DNA of 64,000 nucleotides from Acinetobacter junii CIP 64.5 (GTDB taxonomy: Bacteria; Pseudomonadota; Gammaproteobacteria; Pseudomonadales; Moraxellaceae), in the NCBI RefSeq assembly GCF_000368765.1, contig NZ_KB849655.1, positions 1,767,653-1,831,652 on the forward strand, read 5' to 3'. Positions 24,944 to 34,797 of the stretch are shown piece after piece; the first letter of the stretch is position 1; every line of letters starts with the position of its first letter. The position numbers were made by a program, and so were the translations under genes. Below the pieces are notes generated by a model. The model saw only the letters and a list, made by a program, of their open reading frames with translations, ran no database searches and was not told the origin of the DNA.

Positions 24944-26251
24944 ATGAATTCAGTCGAAGAAATCCACGTACCTAGCCTCCAGAGAAGTAAATACTTCGCC
25001 ACGATGGCACTGATTATTGCGGTAGTGTCATGGATTGGCTTAATGGTCGCGGCGCATTTTTTTCCTGAATACAAATGGATCATCCATATATTTATGCTTG
25101 GTGCAGAAGCAGGTGTGGTTGGTGGTTTAGCAGACTGGTATGCTGTCACAGTATTATTTCGTAATCCTTTCGGCAAAATGCCTTTACCGAAATTACTCCG
25201 TGACCACACGGAAATTATTCCACGTAATAAAGCCCGTATTGCCGAATCGATGGGTCGCTTCGTCCAAGAAAACTTTTTATCACCGCAAATCGTAGAACGT
25301 AGTCTCAAAAATGCAGACATGAGTTTGGCAATTGGTGAATGGTTAGCGAATCCTAAAAACAATACGCAAGTGGTGCAGATGATTCAGCACACAGTCCCTA
25401 GAATTTTTGAATTTGTCAGCCAAGATCAAATTGCCCACTTTGTACAGAACAATAGTGTGCAATGGGTTCGTAGCACCAAAATCAACAAACTTGCCAGTGA
25501 AATGTTACGTGCTGTTTTAGATAATGATTTCCACCAAGATGTATTGCAACGTGGGCTTGATCTAGCACATGAATGGATGGTGTCTCATCCTGAAGAAGCA
25601 CGAGACCTATCTCGTAAATTATTTCAAGAATTAGGCGTATGGAAACTGGCAAAAGGTGCGAGCTGGATTGGAATTGATGTACAACAACGGACGATTGATT
25701 CACTGATCGAAAAAGTTGAATCGATGTTAGCCAACCCTGATCACCCATGGCGCCAAGACATTGAAGCCACAACACATACACTGATGTTACAACTTGCTGA
25801 TAACGATAGCGAAGCCAGTCTACGTCTAAATAGTGGCAAGGATGCTTTGCTCGATAGTCCTCAGGTGCTCAATTTTATTAGTGGTGCTATCGCGATCCTG
25901 TGTGATGCAATTAAAACGGATTTAATGCAAGAAGATTCAGGTATCGCAACGAATTTAAGAACTGCGATTCAACAGCTTGGTATAAGCTTGATTCAAAATG
26001 AAAAAGTTCGTGAAGTTTTGAATGAAAAAATGGTCGGCTTAGCAACCAACTTCAGTGAACAATATAGCGATAAAATTATTCGTTATATCAGTGAGCGCAT
26101 CCACGAGTGGGATTCTCGAGAAATGATCGCCAAAATCGAAAGCGAAGTGGGTGGCGATTTACATATGATCCGTGTGAATGGTGTGATTGTTGGCGCATTT
26201 ATTGGTTTGGCACTTGGCGTCATTCGTGCAATTGTTGAAAACGTTTTATAA
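24944..26251 (+). CDS. DUF445 family inner-membrane protein
   Basis: The 435-aa protein has two N-terminal transmembrane segments, one C-terminal segment (VNGVIVGAFIGLALGVIRAIV) and a long helical middle. Family hallmarks are GGLADWYAVTVLFRNPFG and IIPRNKARIAESMGRFVQENFL. DUF445 (YheB/YjiN type) has no established biochemical role. A good ribosome site (AAAGGATG) precedes the ATG. Confidence 0.88.
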   Translation: MNSVEEIHVPSLQRSKYFATMALIIAVVSWIGLMVAAHFFPEYKWIIHIFMLGAEAGVVGGLADWYAVTVLFRNPFGKMPLPKLLRDHTEIIPRNKARIAESMGRFVQENFLSPQIVERSLKNADMSLAIGEWLANPKNNTQVVQMIQHTVPRIFEFVSQDQIAHFVQNNSVQWVRSTKINKLASEMLRAVLDNDFHQDVLQRGLDLAHEWMVSHPEEARDLSRKLFQELGVWKLAKGASWIGIDVQQRTIDSLIEKVESMLANPDHPWRQDIEATTHTLMLQLADNDSEASLRLNSGKDALLDSPQVLNFISGAIAILCDAIKTDLMQEDSGIATNLRTAIQQLGISLIQNEKVREVLNEKMVGLATNFSEQYSDKIIRYISERIHEWDSREMIAKIESEVGGDLHMIRVNGVIVGAFIGLALGVIRAIVENVL

Positions 26252-26379
26252 ACGATAGAGCCATATACGGTAGAGTCTTTCGACTTTGCCGTCTTTTGCT
26301 CTAAGCACCCTGTGATTAGGGCTCATCCATCTTCCCAACAAAAACACATAAAGAGAAAGATCTCTTTTCCTGTCATTCA

Positions 26380-26820
26380 TCAGCAAACCAACTGCTTACT
26401 TTCTTGATAATAGCGTGCCAAAGCTTCGGTATCTTGTTTTAAAAAGGCAGTTACGTACGCTTTTACTTGAACCAATGACAGATGGCTAAAATGAATTCTC
26501 TCTTTTGCCTGAAATTGTACTAAACCAAAGATTTGTTTTTTAGCAACGACCACAGGAATATCTGTTTTTACCGTGAAGCTCAACTCTTGAGATGAGGCAT
26601 AGGGATTTAAAACGATTTCGATGGTGTGTTCTGTATTACCATCTGTAATGGTAAAAGTCGGGCTTGCACCGTCGAGCTGCAACCAACGATTGAGTTGTTG
26701 TTTCCAACCCATTCTGTCAAATCGAGTTAATACCCCAATGGTATTTAATGCTCCACATTGTTCTACATCATTTAAATCAAGATGATGCGGATAGCGTATT
26801 TTTAGATCGAAATTGTCCAT
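26380..26820 (-). CDS. Conserved hypothetical cytosolic protein
   Basis: A 146-aa protein without leader or membrane segments. Visible features: NFDLKIRYPHHLDLNDVEQCGALNTIG at the N-terminus, a basic-aromatic FDRMGWKQQLNRWLQLDG, alternating strands in the middle and a helical C-terminus. No family recognised. It stands alone, converging on the DUF445 gene. Confidence 0.6.
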   Translation of the reverse strand: MDNFDLKIRYPHHLDLNDVEQCGALNTIGVLTRFDRMGWKQQLNRWLQLDGASPTFTITDGNTEHTIEIVLNPYASSQELSFTVKTDIPVVVAKKQIFGLVQFQAKERIHFSHLSLVQVKAYVTAFLKQDTEALARYYQESKQLVC

Positions 26821-27139
26821 TGCTTAATGTCCTATTTCACAATTATTCGTATTTATTTTAATCTCTCGATATAAATTATATCGCTTAAATAATTAAATTA
26901 AAACACCATATGTAATTGAAAAATAATAATTTATTAGACAAATTTAATTAAAAAATGACCAATTCTGTCACTATTGTTTTGATTAAGACACTATTCCACT
27001 ATTTCTCTTGATATTTAGCACATTATTGAAGCAAGGAAGAGACGTAAATCTCTGTTCGCACCAGTTGCGACGATTTGGATATCTCATCCTTTTACCGATA
27101 CAATCAACTCAAAACAAAACTTCAATTAGGTTAATCACC
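26821..27139. other. Intergenic region with paired small hairpins upstream of the aminotransferase
   Basis: AT-rich and non-coding. Just upstream of the aminotransferase are two adjacent short stem-loops: AGAGA/TCTCT at 27038-27053 and CGCA/TGCG at 27057-27069. A transcribed leader is possible but I recognise no riboswitch class. Confidence 0.35.
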
Positions 27140-28294
27140 ATGCTGCAACTTCAGTCAAAACTTCCAAGTCAAGGTGTGACCATTTTTAGTGTAATGACTG
27201 AACTCGCTCACAGGCTCAATGCCTTGAACCTATCACAAGGTTTTCCTGATTTTCCTGCCCCACCCGCTCTGTTAGAAGCACTTAGCCAAGCAACATTAGA
27301 TGGCTATAACCAATACCCAGCAGGAGATGGTGTACTGGCTCTGCGCGAACAGTTAGCACAACAATTTCTGCAACGTGATCAATTAAATTGCGACCCCATC
27401 ACCGAAGTTACCATTACACCTGGTGCAACCATTGCCATTTTCTGTGCAATCCAAGCCTGTATCCACGCAGGTGATGAAGTTATTATTTTTGATCCAAGTT
27501 ATGACAGTTATGCACCTGCGGTACAACTCGCAGGTGGTAAGTCGATTCATATTCATTTGGAAGCACCTTCATTTCAGGTAGATTGGCAAAGGGTTCAAGA
27601 CAGCATCACTGCCAAAACTCGCATGATTATTGTCAATACACCACATAATCCTACAGGAGCAATTTGGTCAGAGCAGGACTGGCAACAACTGATTCAACTT
27701 ATTGAAGATAAAAATATTGTTGTATTGTCTGATGAAGTTTATGAACATCTGGTCTTTGATGGGCAAAAACATTTTAGTGCTCTAAGTTTTCCCGAACTGC
27801 GTGAACGTAGTTATGTCATTGGTTCTTTTGGAAAGACCTATCATGTCACGGGTTGGAAAACAGGATATTGTGTTGCTGCACCGGAATTAATGAGTCTATT
27901 TCGACAGATTTATCAGTACGCAAATTTTTGTGGTACTACACCATGCCAAATCGCACTGGCTAATTATATGCAGCAGCATCCTGAGCATATTCAAGAACTT
28001 CCTCATTTCTACCAAGCAAAACGTGATCGTTTTAATGCTCAAATCCGAGACTCACGTTTTAAATTTCTACCATCTCAGGGAACCTATTTCCAAAACCTAG
28101 ACTATAGTGAAATTCGACCTGATCTGAATGACGTGGAGATGTGCCAATTCCTTGCAGAGCAACACAAAATTGTCGCTATCCCAATTTCTGTCTTTTATCA
28201 GCAAGCCCCTGAATCGCTCAGACTCATTCGATTTTGTTTTGCTAAAACCGATATAACCTTGCAACGTGCAGGAGAAATCCTCGTACAGTGTTGA
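27140..28294 (+). CDS. PLP-dependent class I/II aminotransferase (methionine aminotransferase-like)
   Basis: About 384 residues, fold-type I: LSQGFPDFPAPPALLEAL, VNTPHNPTGAIW, DEVYEHLVFDG and the PLP lysine motif GSFGKTYHVTGWKTGYCVA. The SQGFPDF and K-T-Y-H-V-T-GWK blocks match YbdL/kynurenine-oxoglutarate-type transaminases. I place the start at the ATG 27140 (MLQLQSKLPSQG); an in-frame TTG far upstream at 27008 adds 44 unrelated residues. Exact amino-donor not predictable. Confidence 0.85.
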   Translation: MLQLQSKLPSQGVTIFSVMTELAHRLNALNLSQGFPDFPAPPALLEALSQATLDGYNQYPAGDGVLALREQLAQQFLQRDQLNCDPITEVTITPGATIAIFCAIQACIHAGDEVIIFDPSYDSYAPAVQLAGGKSIHIHLEAPSFQVDWQRVQDSITAKTRMIIVNTPHNPTGAIWSEQDWQQLIQLIEDKNIVVLSDEVYEHLVFDGQKHFSALSFPELRERSYVIGSFGKTYHVTGWKTGYCVAAPELMSLFRQIYQYANFCGTTPCQIALANYMQQHPEHIQELPHFYQAKRDRFNAQIRDSRFKFLPSQGTYFQNLDYSEIRPDLNDVEMCQFLAEQHKIVAIPISVFYQQAPESLRLIRFCFAKTDITLQRAGEILVQC

Positions 28295-28391
28295 TCAACA
28301 AAACATAAACCGAACTCAACCCAAGCTCGTGCTGCATATGTTATTTTGAAGAGATGATTTGCGTTTCCAATAGACGCGTAAAGGAGTTTAA

Positions 28392-29759
28392 ATGACGCCA
28401 CGCCAAACGTTGGTGATGCAACCCAATCTCTGGAAAACCTTTTTTGTTTTTCTTGTCCCGCTAATCGCCACAAATATTTTGCAGAATCTTTCAGGTACGA
28501 TTAATACGATTTTTGTCGGTCAGATGATGGGCGTGGATGCGATTGCAGCCGTTTCTGTATTTTTCCCTATCCTGTTTTTTCTCTTGGCTTTTGTGATTGG
28601 AATTTCAGCAGGCACTACCGTATTAGTTGGGCAAGCATGGGGAGCACAAAATCTTGAAAAGGTTCGCTGTGTCATCGGCTCAACATTATTTATTACCCTG
28701 ATTGGGGGCACCTTGATTGCCATTTTAGGTCTGGTATTTGCTGAGCAGATTTTAAATGTGTTGGGCACCGACCCTAAAGTCATGCATCTATCATTACCCT
28801 ACGTTCAATGGATGCTAGTGGGTAGTCCGTTATTATTTGTTTATATTATTTATACCTCGATTTTACGGGGTGTTGGCGATAGCGTGACACCGCTAATTGC
28901 CTTGAGTTTAACCAGTTTAATTGGCTTGGTGGTTACACCTGTTTTATTAAAAGGCTATTTTGGTTTTCCTGAATTAGGCATTATCGCACCTGCAGTTGCC
29001 ACCATCATGGGTTATGCGGCTGTACTCATTTTTCTAGCTTTCTACTTAAATTATAAAAATCATCCTCTTAAAATTGATCGTCAACTGCTTCGAAGTATTC
29101 GTCACGATCCAAGTTTAAGTAAGTTAATTTTAAAACTGGGTATTCCGACAGGCGTACAAATGGTCACCACGTCTTTGGCTGGCTTAGTGATTATTAGCTT
29201 AGTTAATCGTTATGGCGCACACGCAACTGCCGCATATGGCGCAGTCAATCAAGTTCTGAACTACATTCAATTCCCAGCCATGTCGATCTCCATAGCGGCA
29301 TCAATCTTTGCAGCGCAAGCGATTGGGGCTGGAAAATCCGACTTATTGGCTAAAGTGACACGGACTGCCTTAGGCATGAATATCTTGTTTACAGGAACAC
29401 TCATCACTTTGGCTTATCTATTTTCTAAGTATTTAATGGCGCTTTTTATCACCGATCATAGTGTGGTGGTATTAGGGCAACAGCTATTATTTATTGTGCT
29501 ATGGTCAATTTTGTTTTTTGGTGCAAGTGCTATTTTTGCTTCAATTATGCGTGCCAGTGGTACAGTCAATGTCCCAATGATGATCAATATTTTGACCATC
29601 CTTCTGATCGAAGTGCCTTGTGCTTATTGGTTTAGTTCTACGTGGGGCTTAAATGGTATTTGGACAGCTTACGCGCTCGCCTTTGTATGTCTATGTATTT
29701 TCCAAGCAAGTTATTATCAATTTGTCTGGAAAAAACGTGATATTAAACGACTCATCTAA
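28392..29759 (+). CDS. MATE-family efflux transporter
   Basis: The 455-aa polytopic protein has about twelve membrane segments and MATE signatures: LVPLIATNILQNLSGTINTIFVGQMMG and the second-half repeat LILKLGIPTGVQMVTTSLAGLVII. AAGGAG precedes the ATG at ideal spacing. A terminator follows directly, so it is likely monocistronic. Probably exports drugs or metabolites using a cation gradient. Confidence 0.88.
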   Translation: MTPRQTLVMQPNLWKTFFVFLVPLIATNILQNLSGTINTIFVGQMMGVDAIAAVSVFFPILFFLLAFVIGISAGTTVLVGQAWGAQNLEKVRCVIGSTLFITLIGGTLIAILGLVFAEQILNVLGTDPKVMHLSLPYVQWMLVGSPLLFVYIIYTSILRGVGDSVTPLIALSLTSLIGLVVTPVLLKGYFGFPELGIIAPAVATIMGYAAVLIFLAFYLNYKNHPLKIDRQLLRSIRHDPSLSKLILKLGIPTGVQMVTTSLAGLVIISLVNRYGAHATAAYGAVNQVLNYIQFPAMSISIAASIFAAQAIGAGKSDLLAKVTRTALGMNILFTGTLITLAYLFSKYLMALFITDHSVVVLGQQLLFIVLWSILFFGASAIFASIMRASGTVNVPMMINILTILLIEVPCAYWFSSTWGLNGIWTAYALAFVCLCIFQASYYQFVWKKRDIKRLI

Positions 29760-29764
29760 TAAAT

Positions 29765-29797
29765 AAAAAAGCCATTCAAATCTGAATGGCTTTTTTA
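29765..29797. terminator. Bidirectional intrinsic terminator
   Basis: AAAAAGCCATTCA / TGAATGGCTTTTT stem with short loop, A-run and T-run on opposite sides, between the convergent MATE and SDR genes. Confidence 0.85.
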
Positions 29798-29812
29798 TCA
29801 AGCATATAAAGC

Positions 29813-30640
29813 TTAAAGCATCTTAGTTGCAAAAGCTGCAATACGTTGATAGCCCGTAGGGAATAGACGTTGGAAAGAATCTAAAATTCGAGCATCTGTT
29901 CCAATCAACAAACGGCGTTTATCTTTTAATACCGCATTTAAAATTTGACGTGCAGCTTCTTCTGGTGGTGTACGCAAGAATTTATCAAACTGCTTGATTG
30001 ATTTGCCTGGATCCATACCTAGGCTCTTTAAGCTGTCGTTCATTTTTGCAGCTTTGGCAATATTGGTACGAATACCACCTGGGTGTACGCAAAGTGAACT
30101 TACACCGCTCTTTTCAATATCAAGTTCTTGGCGTAATGACTCTGTGAAACCGCGTACCGCAAATTTTGTTGCGTTATAAGCAGATTGAGTTGGTTGTGAT
30201 GTCAAACCAAAAATACTTGAGATATTGATGATGTGACCATCTTTAGTTTGTTTGATGAATGGAAGGAATTCTTTTGTTCCATACACCACACCCCAGAAGT
30301 TAATTCCGACGATCCACTCTAAATCTTCGTAGCTTGCACCTTCAACGGTAGAACCCAATGCAACTCCTGCATTGTTAAAGATCATATTGACACAACCATG
30401 ATCTTGAACTGTTTCTTGTGCCCATTGTTTTACCGCTTCGCGATCAGAAACATCAAGCACTTTGGTTGTAACTGTAATTGGATTATCTTTCACAAGCTCA
30501 ACAGTTTGTGCTAAGCCTTTTTCATTGATATCGCTCAATGACAAGTGACAACCTTGTTTAGCCAATAAAACTGCCAGTTGTTGTCCAATCCCAGAACCTG
30601 CACCTGTGATCGCTGCGACTTTATTTTTAAAATTTTTCAT
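29813..30640 (-). CDS. Short-chain dehydrogenase/reductase (SDR)
   Basis: The 275-aa classical SDR has cofactor motif TGAGSGIGQQ, NNAG in FNNAGVALG, active-site Ser in INISSIFG and YNATK (Tyr-x-x-x-Lys). The C-terminal KMNDSLKSLGMDPGKSIKQFDKFL resembles SDRs of lipid or aldehyde metabolism. Divergent from a TetR-type regulator, with a palindrome overlapping its promoter, so it is probably controlled by that regulator. Confidence 0.85.
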   Translation of the reverse strand: MKNFKNKVAAITGAGSGIGQQLAVLLAKQGCHLSLSDINEKGLAQTVELVKDNPITVTTKVLDVSDREAVKQWAQETVQDHGCVNMIFNNAGVALGSTVEGASYEDLEWIVGINFWGVVYGTKEFLPFIKQTKDGHIINISSIFGLTSQPTQSAYNATKFAVRGFTESLRQELDIEKSGVSSLCVHPGGIRTNIAKAAKMNDSLKSLGMDPGKSIKQFDKFLRTPPEEAARQILNAVLKDKRRLLIGTDARILDSFQRLFPTGYQRIAAFATKML

Positions 30641-31103
30641 TGCCTATCCTTTGTATTGCGAATGAATTGCACACATTTGAGTAGATCATGTGCAGTTTGA
30701 GTTATAACCAATATAATTTTGACAATACATATTGTCAATATAGTACAATATCACTTTAAGACAAATGGCAAGAATCAACATATTGCTTGTCATATTAGGT
30801 CTATTTACATTTCATGACCTAAGATCTTGGAACGAGACAAAGCATATTGCGTGGAATTTAGTTATGCTAGAGCCGCATAAAGCATCGACAATTGGTAAAA
30901 AATGTTATTGTCGAGAGTGTTAGGACTAAGATGTTTCCCCAAACTTCGTTATAAAATTTAACAAGGGGAATAATTTTGTCTACCTTTTGCAAGTTGTGGC
31001 ATGGATGGTCATCCTCATGATTTTTGATCTGAAATGACAGTAATTCAATGCAAACTCGTCCGAGCCACACGATTTAAAGATTTTTTAGGGAACGGTTTTT
31101 CTA
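30641..31103. other. SDR/TetR divergent regulatory region
   Basis: No gene is seen. It holds the SDR promoter and palindrome (30710-30738). A second inverted repeat, TCGACAAT (30885-30892) / ATTGTCGA (30907-30914), shares the GACAAT half-site with that palindrome. Confidence 0.5.
30710..30738 (-). promoter_or_regulatory. Sigma-70 promoter of the SDR gene with overlapping 16-bp palindrome
   Basis: On the minus strand TTGACA (30733-30738) and TATATT (30710-30715) are separated by exactly 17 bp. The perfect palindrome GACAATA-CA-TATTGTC (30721-30736) overlaps the -35 and spacer, the expected position for a TetR-family repressor operator. Confidence 0.6.
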
Positions 31104-31781
31104 ATGACGACTCAAGATCAGGCGACACGTAAAAAAAAGAATGTTGACGCGAAAGAACGCCAATTTAAAGGGCTTTCTTTGAGTGAGCGTAAAGAAGCGC
31201 GCCGAGAGAAACTGATTGAGGCGGGTATCGCCACTTATGGGACACAAGGTTTTTTCTCTGTCACTGTGAAAGATGTCTGTAATGAGGCAAAACTTACTGA
31301 ACGCTATTTCTATGAATCTTTTAAGAAAAGTGAAGAGTTATTCCAAACCGTTTTCTTAAAAATGATTGGAAAAATGCAAACTTGCTTGACCCAAGCGGTC
31401 ATCATGGCTGCCCCTGAACCTAAAAACATGGTAACTGCGGGTTTATCTGCATTGCTCACTGCGATTAAAGATGATCCGCGTATGGCACGTATCATTTATA
31501 TTGATGCCATGCTCGTTCAAGACTTACATAACCAAGCCACCATTCAAGAAACATTGACGCAATTTGACCGCATTATTCAGGCTTTCGTCATGATCACGAT
31601 GCCGAATGCCCCTCAAGGCAATGATGAAGTGTCGTTAATGGCTACAGGGCTGAATGGATACGTGACTCATATTATTATTCGTTGGGTCTCTGAAGGCTTT
31701 AAACAACCACTTGATGAAGTTCTTGCAGCCTGCTGTGCCGTGTTTTTATCCTTTATCGAAACCACATCACAAAAAAATTAA
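31104..31781 (+). CDS. TetR/AcrR-family transcriptional regulator
   Basis: The 225-aa protein has a lysine-rich N-terminal tail, then a TetR helix-turn-helix: KLIEAGIATYGTQGFFSVTVKDVCNEAKLTERYFYESF. The ligand domain is helical and unassigned. It is transcribed away from the SDR gene; the GACAAT/ATTGTC palindromes between them are its likely targets. Confidence 0.85.
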   Translation: MTTQDQATRKKKNVDAKERQFKGLSLSERKEARREKLIEAGIATYGTQGFFSVTVKDVCNEAKLTERYFYESFKKSEELFQTVFLKMIGKMQTCLTQAVIMAAPEPKNMVTAGLSALLTAIKDDPRMARIIYIDAMLVQDLHNQATIQETLTQFDRIIQAFVMITMPNAPQGNDEVSLMATGLNGYVTHIIIRWVSEGFKQPLDEVLAACCAVFLSFIETTSQKN

Positions 31782-31868
31782 AATCTTTTTACAGTTTTGT
31801 TACAAAGCATATACTTAAATGATGATCCGATTAAACGAATGAATTCATTTGATTTATTAATCAGCAAC

Positions 31869-31886
31869 CTGTCATCATTTGGTCAT
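31869..31886 (+). promoter_or_regulatory. Pho box-like direct repeat upstream of phoB, site 1
   Basis: CTGTCAT followed 11 bp later by TGGTCAT (5 of 7 match). PhoB sites are 7-bp direct repeats at 11-bp spacing with consensus CTGTCAT. Sits about 150 bp before the phoB start codon. Confidence 0.5.
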
Positions 31887-31968
31887 TGCTCTGCCCCACA
31901 ATTGTCACAATTTATTGCTAAATTCGACTTTATTAACTCTTTTGCAATGATATTGTCATAATTAATCT

Positions 31969-31986
31969 TTGTAATAAGCCTGTCAT
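31969..31986 (+). promoter_or_regulatory. Pho box-like direct repeat upstream of phoB, site 2
   Basis: TTGTAAT then CTGTCAT at 11-bp spacing, 46 bp before the phoB start codon; the second half is a perfect consensus match. Supports autoregulation of phoBR. Confidence 0.5.
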
Positions 31987-32031
31987 AACAACAAAACGGT
32001 TCACCGTTACAGATATTAAGGGTATTGCGCT

Positions 32032-32742
32032 GTGAAAGATGACTATATTTTAATTGTCGATGATGAACTACCGATCCGCGAAATGATCCATACATCTTTG
32101 GATATGGCAGGCTTCCAATGTTTGCAAGCGGAAGATGCTAAACAAGCGCATCAGATTATTGTTGACCAGCGTCCTGCTCTTATTTTGCTGGATTGGATGC
32201 TACCGGGTGGTGTGAGTGGTGTCGATTTGTGCCGTCGCCTAAAACGCGATGAAAACTTAGCAGAAATTCCTGTGATCATGTTGACTGCACGCGGTGAAGA
32301 AGACCATAAAGTTCAAGGTCTTGATGCTGGTGCTGATGACTACATGACCAAACCATTTTCGACGCGTGAACTGGTTTCACGTATTAAAGCAGTGTTACGT
32401 CGTGCCAATGCGCTGAGCGGTGAAAAAGTTATTGATGCCAATGGCTTAATGCTTGATCCTGTCAGCCAGCGTGTGAGTTTTGGAAACAGCATCCTCGAGA
32501 TGGGGCCGACTGAATATCGTTTGCTTGCTTTCTTTATGACTCACCCTGAACGTGCATATACACGTGCTCAATTACTTGACCAAGTTTGGGGCGGCAATGT
32601 ATATATCGAAGACCGTACTATTGATGTACATATTCGTCGTTTGCGCAAAGTGTTAGAACCCTTTGGTGTTGATCGTTTTGTTCAAACGGTACGTGGCACT
32701 GGTTATCGTTTTTCTACACGAGCTGACTTAGCAGCAGGTTAA
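32032..32742 (+). CDS. phoB: Phosphate regulon response regulator PhoB
   Basis: The 236-aa OmpR-family regulator has a receiver domain with acidic pocket DDE (10-12), phosphoacceptor Asp54 in [11 protein letters not shown] and [18 protein letters not shown]. The C-terminal winged helix carries [27 protein letters not shown] and [15 protein letters not shown] ends. The start is GTG, because the nearby ATG is out of frame. Eight base pairs separate it from phoR. It activates the phosphate-starvation regulon. Confidence 0.93.
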   Translation: MKDDYILIVDDELPIREMIHTSLDMAGFQCLQAEDAKQAHQIIVDQRPALILLDWMLPGGVSGVDLCRRLKRDENLAEIPVIMLTARGEEDHKVQGLDAGADDYMTKPFSTRELVSRIKAVLRRANALSGEKVIDANGLMLDPVSQRVSFGNSILEMGPTEYRLLAFFMTHPERAYTRAQLLDQVWGGNVYIEDRTIDVHIRRLRKVLEPFGVDRFVQTVRGTGYRFSTRADLAAG

Positions 32743-32750
32743 AACCCTTT

Positions 32751-34109
32751 ATGTATGAACCTTATCCCGTCCCTGAACTGGCACGTGAGCACCAACAATT
32801 TCGTTACAGCAGTTTGTGGACGTTTGCAAAACAAGATTTAAGACTGTTGATGTTTTTCTTATTGATTGCAAGCTTAATTGGATTTGGGGTTGGATACTTT
32901 TGGAGCTGTATCTTTGTTGCCTTTGTTGTTTTCTTTCTTTTGCAGCTCCGCTCGCTTTATCTAGTCAATGATTGGATTTCAAATCGTCCCTACGATATGC
33001 CACCTAATCTAAATGGCATTTGGGGCGCACTATTATTTAATGTCTACCGCGCACAACGCCAAGAACGAATCGTACAAGCTGAGATGGTGGGATTAATAGA
33101 TCGTGCCCAGTCATCATTAGTTGCATTAGCTGAAGCGGTGGTTTTAATCGATGATCAGCATCAGATTGAATGGTGGAATCCTGCTGCTGAAAAGTTATTG
33201 GGAATTAATCCTTTAGATCGTGGTCGCAATTTACTCTCTATTTTGCGCCAACCCAATTTCATTGAATATTTCAAAAATAGTGATCAAGCGCCAGATGGAA
33301 TTCGTCTTCAAGCACAGATGGACGAAGAGCGTTATGTACAAGTTAAAATCACACGTTTTGGTGGGGAAAGCCGTCTCTTGGTTGCACATGACATTACTCG
33401 AATGCATAACCTTGAACAGATGCGTAAAGATTTCGTGGATAATATTTCCCACGAGCTACGCACGCCACTGACGGTATTGAGCGGATACCTTGAAACCTTT
33501 ACCGATCAAGATGATATTACCCCACGTTGGAAACGTGCATTTACCCAGATGCAGTCGCAAACCAAACGTATGAATGCTTTGGTCAATGATTTATTACTAT
33601 TATCCAATTTAGAGAATAATAAAAAAGTCGCTAAAAATCAGATTATTGATATGGCAAATCTGATGAATCAATTATTTGATGATGCACGTGCCTATAATCT
33701 CGATTATGGTCATACACTCAACTTAGATATTGATAGCCACTGTGATCTGATTGGTTCGGACATGGAAATTGCTAGTGCTTTCAGCAACTTAATTACCAAT
33801 TCCATTAAATACACACCCAAAGGTGGAATTATTACCATTGGTTGGCACGAAGATGGCGATCATGCCTATTTTTCTGTCCAAGACAATGGTATTGGGATCA
33901 ACCCTAAACACCTCCCTCGTCTCACGGAGCGTTTTTATCGGGTTGATAGCGCTCGCAGTCGTCAAACTGGCGGCACAGGTCTAGGTCTAGCGATCGTTAA
34001 GCATGTGCTGATGCAGCATGGTGCACATCTCGAAATCACCTCTAAAGAAAATGAAGGTTCTACATTTACAGCCGTGTTCCCGAAAGAACGCCTTTACCAT
34101 ATGATCTAA
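32751..34109 (+). CDS. phoR: Phosphate regulon sensor histidine kinase PhoR
   Basis: The 452-aa inner-membrane kinase has two adjacent N-terminal membrane segments (about residues 30-65) and almost no periplasmic loop, as in E. coli PhoR. A PAS domain follows (LAEAVVLIDDQHQIEWWNPAAEKLLGI). The HisKA box has His234 in NISHELRTPLTVL, and the ATPase has DNGIGI and GGTGLGLAIVKHVL. It phosphorylates PhoB when phosphate is limiting. Confidence 0.93.
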   Translation: MYEPYPVPELAREHQQFRYSSLWTFAKQDLRLLMFFLLIASLIGFGVGYFWSCIFVAFVVFFLLQLRSLYLVNDWISNRPYDMPPNLNGIWGALLFNVYRAQRQERIVQAEMVGLIDRAQSSLVALAEAVVLIDDQHQIEWWNPAAEKLLGINPLDRGRNLLSILRQPNFIEYFKNSDQAPDGIRLQAQMDEERYVQVKITRFGGESRLLVAHDITRMHNLEQMRKDFVDNISHELRTPLTVLSGYLETFTDQDDITPRWKRAFTQMQSQTKRMNALVNDLLLLSNLENNKKVAKNQIIDMANLMNQLFDDARAYNLDYGHTLNLDIDSHCDLIGSDMEIASAFSNLITNSIKYTPKGGIITIGWHEDGDHAYFSVQDNGIGINPKHLPRLTERFYRVDSARSRQTGGTGLGLAIVKHVLMQHGAHLEITSKENEGSTFTAVFPKERLYHMI

Positions 34110-34231
34110 AATAGTTACAGGGAACTGCCAAGTTCCCTGATTTATGATGTTTTTCTATACTTTTAAATAATATAATAAGTTGTTGTTTCATTTCGCTATT
34201 TCTACACCTCATCTCGATGTAAAAACGACTT

Positions 34232-34696
34232 ATGATTATTTCTTTAATTCGCAGCTTTGCGTTACTCCTCGGACTCATTACTGCTTTTCATATTCAAGCA
34301 AGCCCTTTTGATCCTCTAATTGGTACATGGAAAGTTGTCGATGAACGCACTGGTTCTTATGTGTCAGATATTGTGATTCGACGCAATTCTAAAACAGAAC
34401 AATACAGTGCTGTCATCGTCAAAATGTATCCCTCTGCTAAAGAGGTCGCTCCGACTACTTGCACAAAATGTACAGGTGCTTTGAAAGATCAACCTATCGT
34501 CGGTATGGAAGTATTAACTAAGCTCAAAAAACTCAATCAAGATGAGGAATTTGGTCAAGGTGTCTGGATCAACCCTTATGATGGTCATAAATACAGTATT
34601 CAAGGACGTTTAAGCAAAACAGGTAAAATGCTAAATATCAGTGCCAAACATCCAAGTAATAATAGCTTTCGTGCTATGACATGGATTCGCTTATAA
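34232..34696 (+). CDS. DUF2147 family exported protein
   Basis: The 154-aa protein has a signal peptide (FALLLGLITAFHIQAS) and the DUF2147 pattern: DPLIGTWKVVDERTG, a CTKC pair, GMEVLTKLKK, WINPYDGHKYSIQGRLSKTGKMLNISA. Family members are small lipocalin-like periplasmic proteins without firmly known function. It lies 122 bp after phoR; shared regulation cannot be told from sequence. Confidence 0.85.
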   Translation: MIISLIRSFALLLGLITAFHIQASPFDPLIGTWKVVDERTGSYVSDIVIRRNSKTEQYSAVIVKMYPSAKEVAPTTCTKCTGALKDQPIVGMEVLTKLKKLNQDEEFGQGVWINPYDGHKYSIQGRLSKTGKMLNISAKHPSNNSFRAMTWIRL

Positions 34697-34730
34697 AAAA
34701 TATACATCGCTTAATGTCATAGATAAAAAC

Positions 34731-34760
34731 ATGGGGGCTTTTATAAGTCCCCATTTTTAT
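34731..34760 (+). terminator. Intrinsic terminator after the DUF2147 gene
   Basis: TGGGGGCTT / AAGTCCCCA stem, 4-nt loop, then TTTTTAT. Confidence 0.75.
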
Positions 34761-34797
34761 GTGCAATCATGATTGCTTGAATAGGCTTTGATTTAAA

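Noticed and set aside
27008..27139. Extended N-terminus of the aminotransferase
   Set aside because: The frame opens only from a TTG, the extra residues have no family match and the region shows small hairpins instead.
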